Assembly (NCBI RefSeq): GCF_001413955.1
Contig: NZ_LCTZ01000002.1
Location: 2,900,501 to 2,964,500 of the forward strand
Direction: 5' to 3'
Source: Flagellimonas eckloniae
GTDB taxonomy: Bacteria; Bacteroidota; Bacteroidia; Flavobacteriales; Flavobacteriaceae
DNA length: 64,000 bases
Shown: one piece after another, positions 24,780-33,123 of the stretch
How the letters are laid out: each line of letters starts with the position of its first letter
Position numbering within the stretch: the stretch's first letter is position 1
Notes under the pieces: model-generated
The model's input: only the letters and a program-made list of their open reading frames with translations
The model's database searches: none
Told to the model about the DNA's origin: nothing
Made by a program: the position numbers and the translations under genes

Positions 24780-26644
24780 CTACCCAAAAAAACTAAAAGC
24801 ACACTAATGTCAGAAGGAGAAACACCGCTTATTCTTGAGGCTTGTGAAATTGTAACGGGGCGTATCGCTTCCAACTTTTCCCTTGCTTCATAAGACAATG
24901 ATTTTAATTTGGAATAATCAAACCCTTCTGGAATTTTTACATTCTCCAACCTGTGAAGCTTATCCGCGTTGTTCTTTTCTTTTTCAATATAGCCTGAATA
25001 CTTCACTTGGATTTCAGTTTGTTCTAATACTTCTGAATTGAACTTATTCTCTTCCACAAAACTGGAAACAGAGTCCAATTGAAGCATATGGTCCATGGTA
25101 ACTTTGGGCCTGGAAAAAACTTTAAAAAGCTTATCGGACTGACGAACTTTTGAAGAAGAAACAGACTCTAAAATAGGGTTTATCTCTTCTGGAGAAAAAC
25201 TTGTTTTTCTAAAAAAGCTTACAAAACTATCCGCTTCATTTTGTTTTTTCTCCATGCGTTCCATACGTTCTTTGTTTGCCAGCCCAACCTCAAAACTTTT
25301 GGGTGTCAAACGTAAATCTGCATTGTCTTGGCGAAGCAAAGTTCTATATTCGGCTCGAGAAGTGAACATTCGATAGGGCTCTTCCGTTCCCTTTGTAATC
25401 AAATCATCAACCAGAACGCCAATATAGGCCTCGTCCCTTTTCAAAATAAAGGGGTCTTTTTCATTAATCTTTAAATGCGCATTCATCCCCGCCATCAATC
25501 CTTGCGATGCTGCTTCTTCATATCCGGTAGTTCCGTTAATCTGACCTGCAAAATACAAGTTGTTGACCAACTTGGTTTCCAATGTATGTTTTAGTTGCGT
25601 TGGTGGGAAGTAATCATATTCTATCGCATATCCCGGTCTAAAGAATTTTACATTCTCAAAACCTTTAACTGACTTCAATGCTTTATACTGAACATCCTCT
25701 GGCAAAGAAGTGGAGAAACCATTTACATATACCTCAACTGTATGCCAACCTTCTGGTTCTACAAAAATCTGATGCGAATCCTTATCCGCAAAACGATTGA
25801 TCTTGTCCTCAATAGACGGACAATATCTAGGCCCGATACTTTTAATTCTACCGTTGAACATCGGAGAACGGTCAAACCCTTCTCGTAACAAATCATGAAC
25901 CAAGGCACTGGTATGTGTCATATGACAGTCCCGTTGTTCAGTTAAAACAGGGGTTTGCAAGTAGGAAAATTTTTCTGGGTTTTCGTCTCCGGGCTGAAGA
26001 ATCATTTTAGAATAATCCAAAGAACGGCCATCAACCCTTGGTGGTGTTCCTGTCTTCATTCTTCCACTATCAAAACCGAAATCAGTCAGTTGTTCAGTAA
26101 TCCCAGTAGCTGCTTTTTCACCTGCTCTTCCACCCCCAAATTGTTTCTCTCCTATATGAATAAGGCCATTCAAAAAAGTGCCATTAGTTAAAACAACTGC
26201 TTTAGATTTGACATCAATTCCTAACGATGTTCTAACTCCTACAATCTTATCTCCTTCGACCAATAAACCTGAAACCATCTCCTGGTAAAAATCCACTTTT
26301 GGGGTGTTCTCCAAAGCCAATCTCCACTCTTCAGCAAAACGCATTCTATCATTCTGCGCTCTTGGACTCCACATTGCAGGACCCTTAGATTTATTCAGCA
26401 TCTTAAATTGAATGGCAGACTTGTCCGTAATAATCCCACTATAACCTCCGAGTGCATCAATCTCACGAACTATTTGTCCCTTTGCAATTCCGCCCATGGC
26501 AGGATTACAGGACATTTGTCCAATAGTCTGAAGGTTCATCGTAACCAGCAAAGTCTTAGACCCCATATTGGCTGCCGCGGCTGCCGCCTCAGCTCCGGCA
26601 TGACCTCCACCAACTACAATTACATCATATTCTTTTTCAAACAT
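24776..26644 (-). CDS. mnmG: tRNA uridine-5-carboxymethylaminomethyl modification enzyme MnmG
   Basis: FAD protein that, with MnmE, builds the 5-carboxymethylaminomethyl group on the wobble uridine of several tRNAs. The 622 residues show the FAD dinucleotide motif VVGGGHAGAEAA (9-20), SCNPAMGGIAKGQ, PSIEDKINRFADK, NGFSTSLPEDVQ, the second nucleotide signature GYEEAASQGLMAGMNAH, and the C-terminal MnmE/tRNA-binding part ending SGVSPSDISVLLVFLG. It is full length, 2 nt after ybeY and overlapping the next gene. Two parS sites bracket it; in many bacteria gidA/mnmG lies near oriC and parAB. Confidence 0.97.
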   Translation of the reverse strand: MFEKEYDVIVVGGGHAGAEAAAAAANMGSKTLLVTMNLQTIGQMSCNPAMGGIAKGQIVREIDALGGYSGIITDKSAIQFKMLNKSKGPAMWSPRAQNDRMRFAEEWRLALENTPKVDFYQEMVSGLLVEGDKIVGVRTSLGIDVKSKAVVLTNGTFLNGLIHIGEKQFGGGRAGEKAATGITEQLTDFGFDSGRMKTGTPPRVDGRSLDYSKMILQPGDENPEKFSYLQTPVLTEQRDCHMTHTSALVHDLLREGFDRSPMFNGRIKSIGPRYCPSIEDKINRFADKDSHQIFVEPEGWHTVEVYVNGFSTSLPEDVQYKALKSVKGFENVKFFRPGYAIEYDYFPPTQLKHTLETKLVNNLYFAGQINGTTGYEEAASQGLMAGMNAHLKINEKDPFILKRDEAYIGVLVDDLITKGTEEPYRMFTSRAEYRTLLRQDNADLRLTPKSFEVGLANKERMERMEKKQNEADSFVSFFRKTSFSPEEINPILESVSSSKVRQSDKLFKVFSRPKVTMDHMLQLDSVSSFVEENKFNSEVLEQTEIQVKYSGYIEKEKNNADKLHRLENVKIPEGFDYSKLKSLSYEAREKLEAIRPVTISQASRISGVSPSDISVLLVFLGR

Positions 26645-26646
26645 AT

Positions 26647-27066
26647 CTAATGTTCCACGTGGAACAATTTAATTTTTTCCGCTTCCTTCGCTCTCATTAC
26701 ACTCCTCTCGTCCTCACTCTTATCCTTAAAGCCCATAAGGTGCAACAACCCATGACTCATAACCCTCAAGAGCTCATCTTCTCTACTTGCTTTGTAGGTC
26801 TCTGCATTATCCATTACTCTTTCTGTTGAGATAAAAATATCCCCAGAAAGTGTTTTCTCATTTGAATAATCAAAGGTTATAATATCTGTAAAAGTGTCGT
26901 GATTTAAATACTTCTGATTGATGTTCAACAAATACGAATCTGAGCAAAAAACATAGTCCAATTGTCCCACTGAAAAACTCTCAGTTTCAACAACTCTAGT
27001 AATCCAATCGGAATATTTGGTTTTGTCCTCTAAAACGAATTCTGATTCAAAATGGAACTCAATCAT
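26647..27066 (-). CDS. ybeY: Endoribonuclease YbeY (16S rRNA maturation)
   Basis: The 139-residue metalloprotein has FTDIITFDYS, then GDIFISTERV, and the metal-site motif HGLLHLMGFKDKSEDE. The canonical H-x3-H-x5-H third ligand is Asp here, a substitution I recall as usual in Bacteroidota. YbeY processes 16S rRNA ends and takes part in ribosome quality control. The start overlaps the DUF4175 stop by 8 nt. The last codons (FHVEH) are encoded by a parS site, which extends the C-terminus slightly. Confidence 0.92.
   Translation of the reverse strand: MIEFHFESEFVLEDKTKYSDWITRVVETESFSVGQLDYVFCSDSYLLNINQKYLNHDTFTDIITFDYSNEKTLSGDIFISTERVMDNAETYKASREDELLRVMSHGLLHLMGFKDKSEDERSVMRAKEAEKIKLFHVEH
26651..26666. 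other. parS-like ParB-binding site inside the end of ybeY
   Basis: A perfect 16-bp palindrome, TGTTCCACGTGGAACA, identical to the core at 24285-24300 and 2,366 bp from it. Outside the core the symmetry stops. Confidence 0.85.
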
Positions 27067-30000
27067 TCTTAAAATAAACCTTAACCTTCTTTTCGTAATT
27101 TTGCCGCAAAGGTAGTGCTTGTCTATTTAATATTTCAATGTCGTTCTGGTATTCCCTTAGTAGCTCCGGTTTCGTAGTTATGGGGTTCGTAAATCTATTC
27201 AGGTTTGTATTACTTTCACGCTCCTTTTTCTTACCTTGTTTTAGTGTGGCATTTTCCAACTTTAATAGTTCATGTTGAATCGTATTAACCTTGTTCCTTG
27301 TGCGCTGTGTGATACCATTCTCCAATAAGTCATTTTCAAAATCCTCCATTTGCCTAATCATCTTTTTAGCCAAATTTCTATCAGCTTCATTGATTAAATC
27401 TTTCAACTGTTTTTCTAATTGCTGACGGATATACTGCTGTTCTTTGTAGATTTCATATATCTCACTTAAGCCCATTTCTCCATCGCCACCTTGGCCGCCT
27501 TCTCCGTTTTCACCACCATTCTCACCTTGGCCGCCTTCTTTGCCTTCTCCTTCACCGTCCTTACCTTGACTGCCTTTTTCTCCATCTTTACCTGAGCCCT
27601 CTTTCTCCCCTTCCCCGGGTTTTCCATCGCCATTTTCTCCTTCTTCTCCTTCACTATTCTTTCCCTGTTGACCTGACTTTCCCATCTTCTCTTGAACTCC
27701 TTGCTGTCCCTTGATAATATCTGGAAGTTGAAAATCTGCACCTCCCTGTCCGCTTCCTTGGCCAGGTTTCATGTTTTGTTGCATGTTATCCAAGATATTG
27801 GCCAAGATGTCCGCCAAAGCATTGGTAGCGTTCACCACGTATTGTTGGTAAGAGGCCCCTTGAAATATTTGGTTTTCGGCAATGCTTTCTAATGACTTGT
27901 CAATGTTGTAATACACTTCGGTAATCTGTTCATTCACAAACTCTGATAATTCCGCTCTTCTAAGAGACAATGCAAACAGGCTATCGTCAACGTGCTCAAA
28001 TAACCTACGCAGTTCCTTTTGGTCCCTTACAGTTCTTGAAAATTGTGAAATATCCACATCTGCGCTTTCAATATTCTCTAACAACTTCTCTTGCTTAAAG
28101 GAAAAAGTTACCAGATTATCCAGTATCTGTCTCAACATCTCAGCATCCTCAGTAATTGAAGATCCTCCGCCTCCCATAGAACTTTGTTGTAGCGATTTAC
28201 TCATCTCTTTCATCTTCTGGGCAGCAGATTTTTGTTTTTGTTCCGCTTTACTCTTTGCGGATTTACTCTTTTCTCCTTCGGATTTCTCCTGTTCTTCTTT
28301 ACTCTTGTTTAATTCTTCCAATGCCATTTGTTGGTCTTCTTTTACGCCCTCCTTATCCTTCTCCTGAACATTTAAGCTCATTGGTTTTTTTAAATTTTCA
28401 TTATCCTTCTTCAACTCATCCAATTCCTTTGCCAACTTCTCAAAATCTTCATTTAACTTTTGTTGTTCCTTTTCTTCATTTGAAATATCATTCTCCTTCT
28501 CCGACAATTCCTCTTGCTCTTTAGAAAGCTCCTCCAACTCTTTGGACAGTTGCGCCATTTTCTCGGTTACATAATATCGTTTAGTGAGTTCCAAAATCTG
28601 CTCTAAATTTCGGGCGCTAGAGCTTTGCTTCTTTCCAAGTTCGTCCAGTTTTTTCTTTAATTCTTCCTTATCAATCTTATCTGCTAATTTGTTCAATTCT
28701 TCAAGCAACTTTTCATTCTTTTTAGCTTCCAGTTCTTGTCGTTCAAGTCGTTCCTGTAGCATCTTCTTTCGTTCATCTGAGCTATCCTCTTTATTTAAAC
28801 TTTCCTTTAGTTGCTGGCTGAATTTCTCCATCAACTCTTCTTGTTGCTCTTGCTTTTTAAGAAAATCCTTTATCTCATTTTTATCATCAAAGTTCAAAGT
28901 CTTTTCCTCCTTTTGCTTATCATTGATTTTGGAAAGTGTCTCTTGTTGTTCCTTATACTTTTCCAAAGACTTATCCATTTTGTTCAAAATGCTATTTTGA
29001 AATTCTAACTCTTTGTTTTTCAGTTGATTATCATCAAAAAGGGAGGTGTTGAATGTCTTGCTTTTCGTTACCTTTCCACTCCTAAGTCCATCATTATCAA
29101 CAACTTCGAAATACAATTTATAGTTTCTTCCTTTTTCCAAAGTGAAACCAGAAGGAAACGTATAATAAAACTGATGCACATTGTTGTTTGGAGATTGCAG
29201 AAGCACTCTTTGTATATCCTGATTATCGTCTGCTGGATAACAAACAGCGCGTATCTTACTTACCTTATAATCATCCGCAGTTTGACCCGTATAAAAAGAC
29301 TGATTTTGGTTGATTGAGTCCAACACTTGCTCAGCCTCAATAGATGGATATGCATCCTTGATAACCTCCAATTGATAACCTAGCTTTTCATAGTCTTTTA
29401 CATTCTCATTAGAAGTGCTCAATTCATACCTTAAATCATTGTATACCCTTTCTCTATATGCAAATACATTATTCTCCTTGTCAAACGCAATTAGCGTATC
29501 GTTGGCCGCTATCTCAATCGCATCCACAAACTTCCCTTTAATATTCCATGCTACTTGAGTGCCCTCTGGAATAACGGCATTTCCGGTTCCCTTAATAACT
29601 TCTGATGTCCGTTGCGTGTATTTTGGGTAATTCAATCGCATTTCAAAGTCCAGCAAGGACGGCGTTCTAAAACTTCGTATGGAATAGCTTTTGGAGTTCC
29701 ATCCATTTGCCATTAAATAAAAATTGCTCTCACTAACCGGTGGCTCAAACGTATGGGTATAAACGCCATCAAGGTTTTTTAGCAATAACTCTTCTCCGTT
29801 CATCACCATAAAAACATTTTCCGGTTTTACATCGCCAGTTGTGATTACCCGAACAGTCAATGGTTCATTATCCAGAACCTCTAACTTTTGATTCAGTAAT
29901 TGAAATGCAAAAGGTGCGGGTTGCTCATAGGCCAAATCATAATTCACCACTCTTTTATATGAATTGAAAAAAGAAGCAATGTTCCCAGACAGCCATATGA

Positions 30001-30493
30001 ACCCAAGAATTAGAATGGGAATGACAACATATTTTGCGTATTTGAAACTCTCCTTAAAGTCTATAGCCTTTGCAAATGAAACTTGACTCAAATCTTCGCT
30101 TCGCTGCTCAATACTCGCCATTAAAAGTTCTGAAGTAGATTTGTTTTCTGCCAGTTCCAACAAATTATAAAGCTTATCATCTATCAGCGGAAAATGCCTG
30201 CCTATGAGCAGCGATGCCTCTTTGTTCGATATCCCTTTTCGAACCCTAAAAAGAAAAAACAAGGGAACCAAGATAAACTTATAGAGCAGGAACAACTCCA
30301 CCAAAATAAAGACCAGAAAAAGCACAAGACGCCAATCTTGATTTAACCAAAGCACATATTCCAAGGACATTACCCCCAACAAAAAGAGTAACCCAATTGC
30401 CAAAAACAATAAGATGCCTTTGATCAATTGCTTGGTATAATACTTCTTGGTAAACTCGTTGAGCTTGCTAAGTATCTTGTAATAACTATTCAA
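27059..30493 (-). CDS. DUF4175 family large membrane-anchored coiled-coil protein
   Basis: The 1,144-residue protein has three hydrophobic N-terminal segments (about 22-45, 52-80 and 150-170), a beta-rich region to about 480, and a long Glu/Lys/Gln coiled coil (about 490-770). A Gly/Glu/Lys-rich low-complexity stretch follows (about 935-1010, with repeats such as GEGEKEGSGKDGEKG), then a helical C-terminus. This matches the DUF4175 family known from Bacteroidota and Alphaproteobacteria, with no established function. The only in-frame start near the family N-terminus is TTG at 30493 (NSYYKILSKLNEF); the first in-frame ATG lies about 40 residues inside, after the first helix. It heads the ybeY-mnmG operon. 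Confidence 0.82.
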   Translation of the reverse strand: MNSYYKILSKLNEFTKKYYTKQLIKGILLFLAIGLLFLLGVMSLEYVLWLNQDWRLVLFLVFILVELFLLYKFILVPLFFLFRVRKGISNKEASLLIGRHFPLIDDKLYNLLELAENKSTSELLMASIEQRSEDLSQVSFAKAIDFKESFKYAKYVVIPILILGFIWLSGNIASFFNSYKRVVNYDLAYEQPAPFAFQLLNQKLEVLDNEPLTVRVITTGDVKPENVFMVMNGEELLLKNLDGVYTHTFEPPVSESNFYLMANGWNSKSYSIRSFRTPSLLDFEMRLNYPKYTQRTSEVIKGTGNAVIPEGTQVAWNIKGKFVDAIEIAANDTLIAFDKENNVFAYRERVYNDLRYELSTSNENVKDYEKLGYQLEVIKDAYPSIEAEQVLDSINQNQSFYTGQTADDYKVSKIRAVCYPADDNQDIQRVLLQSPNNNVHQFYYTFPSGFTLEKGRNYKLYFEVVDNDGLRSGKVTKSKTFNTSLFDDNQLKNKELEFQNSILNKMDKSLEKYKEQQETLSKINDKQKEEKTLNFDDKNEIKDFLKKQEQQEELMEKFSQQLKESLNKEDSSDERKKMLQERLERQELEAKKNEKLLEELNKLADKIDKEELKKKLDELGKKQSSSARNLEQILELTKRYYVTEKMAQLSKELEELSKEQEELSEKENDISNEEKEQQKLNEDFEKLAKELDELKKDNENLKKPMSLNVQEKDKEGVKEDQQMALEELNKSKEEQEKSEGEKSKSAKSKAEQKQKSAAQKMKEMSKSLQQSSMGGGGSSITEDAEMLRQILDNLVTFSFKQEKLLENIESADVDISQFSRTVRDQKELRRLFEHVDDSLFALSLRRAELSEFVNEQITEVYYNIDKSLESIAENQIFQGASYQQYVVNATNALADILANILDNMQQNMKPGQGSGQGGADFQLPDIIKGQQGVQEKMGKSGQQGKNSEGEEGENGDGKPGEGEKEGSGKDGEKGSQGKDGEGEGKEGGQGENGGENGEGGQGGDGEMGLSEIYEIYKEQQYIRQQLEKQLKDLINEADRNLAKKMIRQMEDFENDLLENGITQRTRNKVNTIQHELLKLENATLKQGKKKERESNTNLNRFTNPITTKPELLREYQNDIEILNRQALPLRQNYEKKVKVYFKND

Positions 30494-30598
30494 AATCCAT
30501 GTTATTTACTACCAAGATACCTGATAGCACCGAATACTCCTGAAAACTTTTTGTTAAAACACATCCCGTCAACTGTTTTCTAGTGCTAGACCAAATAG

Positions 30599-30606
30599 TA
30601 TCTTTG
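30599..30606 (+). promoter_or_regulatory. Candidate -7 promoter element of gltX
   Basis: TATCTTTG ends 18 nt before the ATG. TTTT at 30576-30579 is 19 nt upstream, one mismatch from the TTTG -33 element. Confidence 0.48.
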
Positions 30607-30624
30607 TGCTCTATTTAAAATCGC

Positions 30625-32160
30625 ATGAGTCAAAAAGTACGGGTTCGTTTTGCGCCCAGCCCAACCGGGCCATTACATATTGGAGGTGTACGCACCGCTT
30701 TGTTCAATTATTTGTTTGCCAAAAAACATGGTGGTGATTTTGTCCTCCGAATAGAGGATACAGATCAAAACCGTTATGTGGAAGGTGCCGAAGCGTATAT
30801 TGTGGAAGCCTTAAACTGGTGCGGTATTCCTTTTGATGAAGGGCCCACTTCGGCTCCGCTCAGTGCAGGCTCCAAAGAAGGAAGCTTTGGCCCGTACCGA
30901 CAAAGTGAGCGTAAACACATGTACAAGGAATATGCCTTACAGCTTATTGAAAAAGGGCATGCCTATTATGCGTTTGACACTTCGGAGCGATTAGATTTTC
31001 ACCGAAAAGATCATGAAGAAAAGGGCAAGACCTTTATCTATAATTGGCACAACCGATTAAAGCTTTCCAATTCCCTTTCATTGACCGCTAAAGAGGTGCA
31101 GGAGAAACTGAATTCTGGAGAAGATTATGTAATCCGTTTTAAGTCTCCACAAGACCAAGAATTGGTTTTGCAGGATATCATCCGTGGGGAAATTAAAATA
31201 GACACGAATATTCTTGACGATAAAATCCTATTCAAAAGTGATGGTATGCCTACTTATCATTTAGCAAATATTGTAGATGACCATTTAATGGAAATAACCC
31301 ATGTGATTCGTGGTGAAGAGTGGCTTCCTTCTTTAGCGCTTCATCAATTATTATATAATGCTTTTGAATGGGAAGCTCCGGCATTTGCACATCTTCCACT
31401 TATTATGAAGCCTGTCGGTAAAGGAAAATTGAGCAAGCGCGATGGTGAAAAAGGAGGGTTTCCGGTCTTTCCATTGTCTTGGAACGAATCTCAGGGCTAT
31501 CGGGAAGCGGGATATTTTCCAGAGGCTGTTGTCAACTTTTTGGCACTTTTGGGATGGAACCCTGGAACGGAACAAGAACTGTTTAGTTTAGAGGAATTGA
31601 TTGAAGCTTTTAGCTTGGAACGTGTGAACAAATCTGGCGCACGCTTTGATCCTGAAAAAACGAAATGGTACAATCATCAATACCTACAAAAGAAAAGCGA
31701 CAAAGAACTTGCGGCCTTGTTTGCTCCAATTATCGCTGTCAGGTCGAGCGCAGTCGAGACCTCTTTTGACGGGGATTATATTGAAAAGGTTGTCTCTTTA
31801 ATAAAAGAGCGAGCCGATTTTGTCTCTGATTTTTGGGAACTGGGCAATTACTTCTTTGAAGCGCCTACATCGTACAACGAAAAAGCGGTTAAAAAACAGT
31901 GGAAGGAAGATACGCCTCAGTTGATGCAAAAAGTGGCTGAAATTTTGGAGGCCACTGAAGATTTTAGCTCTGAAACTGTTGAAACCCATGTAAAAGCATG
32001 GATTACGGATACTGAACTTTCCTTTGGAAAAGTGATGGGGCCGTTGCGGCTTATTATTGTTGGGGAGCTAAAAGGCCCCCATATTTTTGATATTCTTGCT
32101 CTTATTGGAAAAGAGGAAAGTATGGGGAGGATAAAAAGGGCTTTGGAGGTTTTGGGTTAA
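30625..32160 (+). CDS. gltX: Glutamate-tRNA ligase
   Basis: Class I synthetase charging tRNA-Glu, 511 residues. The HIGH region is PSPTGPLHIGGVRTAL (11-26) and the KMSKS-type loop is GKGKLSKRDG (about 264-273); the C-terminal helical anticodon domain is complete. Two stretches look foreign to the family. TSAPLSAGSKEGS (about 74-86) lies between DEGP and FGPYRQSER, and VRSSAVETS (about 372-380) lies before YIEKVVSLIKERADF. Both are encoded by GC-richer, partly palindromic DNA (30846-30865 and 31741-31762). The frame is kept in both cases and catalytic motifs are intact, so the enzyme is probably active. Confidence 0.96.
   Translation: MSQKVRVRFAPSPTGPLHIGGVRTALFNYLFAKKHGGDFVLRIEDTDQNRYVEGAEAYIVEALNWCGIPFDEGPTSAPLSAGSKEGSFGPYRQSERKHMYKEYALQLIEKGHAYYAFDTSERLDFHRKDHEEKGKTFIYNWHNRLKLSNSLSLTAKEVQEKLNSGEDYVIRFKSPQDQELVLQDIIRGEIKIDTNILDDKILFKSDGMPTYHLANIVDDHLMEITHVIRGEEWLPSLALHQLLYNAFEWEAPAFAHLPLIMKPVGKGKLSKRDGEKGGFPVFPLSWNESQGYREAGYFPEAVVNFLALLGWNPGTEQELFSLEELIEAFSLERVNKSGARFDPEKTKWYNHQYLQKKSDKELAALFAPIIAVRSSAVETSFDGDYIEKVVSLIKERADFVSDFWELGNYFFEAPTSYNEKAVKKQWKEDTPQLMQKVAEILEATEDFSSETVETHVKAWITDTELSFGKVMGPLRLIIVGELKGPHIFDILALIGKEESMGRIKRALEVLG
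30846..30865. repeat. Short palindromic repeat-like insertion inside gltX (first)
   Basis: CACTTCGGCTCCGCTCAGTG has inverted CACT/AGTG ends. It encodes part of a segment that interrupts the conserved DEGP-FGPYRQSER region of gltX. A decayed relative may lie at 592-635. Confidence 0.5.
31741..31762. repeat. Short palindromic repeat-like insertion inside gltX (second)
   Basis: This 22-nt imperfect inverted repeat starts AGGTCGAGCG and ends GTCGAGACCT. It encodes RSSAVET, which has no counterpart at this place in the gltX family as I recall it. The sequence resembles a repeat seen widely between flavobacterial genes (recollection). Confidence 0.55.
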
Positions 32161-32170
32161 TTACCCTTTT

Positions 32171-32929
32171 TTATTCCAATCCGCTTTTTAATTCCTTCCA
32201 AGATGTCTCAATATTACCGTATTTTAATGATGGGTGAGTTTGCAAAATTGAAAACTCACTCTCAGGATAGTTCCATGAAGAATTGAATCTTACCAATAAC
32301 TTTAACGCCAATAAGGGTTCAAAAGATTTTGACTTCAATCGTGAATTAGTCATAGTAAAATATCTCAATCCACTTATTTGTTTGATAAATTCTAGACTAT
32401 CTATCTTTTGAGGCGTCCAAATACTTCCGTCAATTCCAAGTCCAATTAACTGAGTAAGTTTACCTATACATCTAAAGTCAGAAATTTTATTTAGTTGCTC
32501 CATATGAAGTGTTTTTAAACTTGGCAAGGAAGAAAGCATACCAATATCGTTGATTTGAGATGAGCTGCCCAAATGTAGGTGCTTTAATTTTTTCAGATTA
32601 ATTAATTCGTCTATACTTTTTATCCCACTCCATTTTATCCAAAGTCCTTCCAAGTTAGGCATATTACATATCGCATTAAAAATCTTTTGATTCACTCTTG
32701 ATGGCAGCCATAAATATTTTACTTTATCCAACTCTGGTAATTTCGAGCACCACTTATCCACTAATTTATTTTGTTGATAAGCACTCCTATCCGAAAGCTG
32801 TGTTATAAATAAACTTAACTTATCTGAATCATTATATTCCTCAATATCAGTAATTGAGTCCTGATTTATTCTATTAAATTGAGTTGTGTTCCAAAAACCT
32901 TGTTTTATGAATTCTTCTGTCATTCCCAT
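32171..32929 (-). CDS. Leucine-rich-repeat-like protein of unknown function
   Basis: The 252-residue protein has no signal peptide or membrane segment. From about residue 75 on it shows irregular leucine-rich repeats of 22-26 residues, for example MPNLEGLWIKWSGI, LKKLKHLHLGSSSQINDI, LPSLKTLHMEQLNKISD and LTQLIGLGIDGS. The N-terminal part has no match I know. Such solenoids bind proteins, but the partner is unknown. It is a lone gene convergent with gltX, and its AT-rich coding sequence and lack of operon partners would fit an accessory gene. Confidence 0.65.
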   Translation of the reverse strand: MGMTEEFIKQGFWNTTQFNRINQDSITDIEEYNDSDKLSLFITQLSDRSAYQQNKLVDKWCSKLPELDKVKYLWLPSRVNQKIFNAICNMPNLEGLWIKWSGIKSIDELINLKKLKHLHLGSSSQINDIGMLSSLPSLKTLHMEQLNKISDFRCIGKLTQLIGLGIDGSIWTPQKIDSLEFIKQISGLRYFTMTNSRLKSKSFEPLLALKLLVRFNSSWNYPESEFSILQTHPSLKYGNIETSWKELKSGLE

Positions 32930-33123
32930 AGGTTGTTTTAAAAAAAATAATCTGCTCCCGGAAAGTTAAGAAAATTCCAATACCTTGCTTCAGGTTTTCA
33001 TTTTGGTTCTTTTATAGATAATCCAGGCTTCCAATTGACGTGTATGTAACAAAACTTGATTATTGACTACCTATATCTTACAGAGTTTTGTACTTTAACT
33101 TTTTAACTTAAAATCTATATCCT

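Noticed and set aside
28584..29000. 138-codon plus-strand frame opposite DUF4175, rich in Ser and Phe
   Set aside because: It is the antisense reading of the Glu/Lys coiled-coil codons of the real gene.
32154..32172. Terminator GGGTTAATTACCC plus T-run after gltX
   Set aside because: The stem is only about four base pairs and overlaps the stop codon, too weak to annotate.
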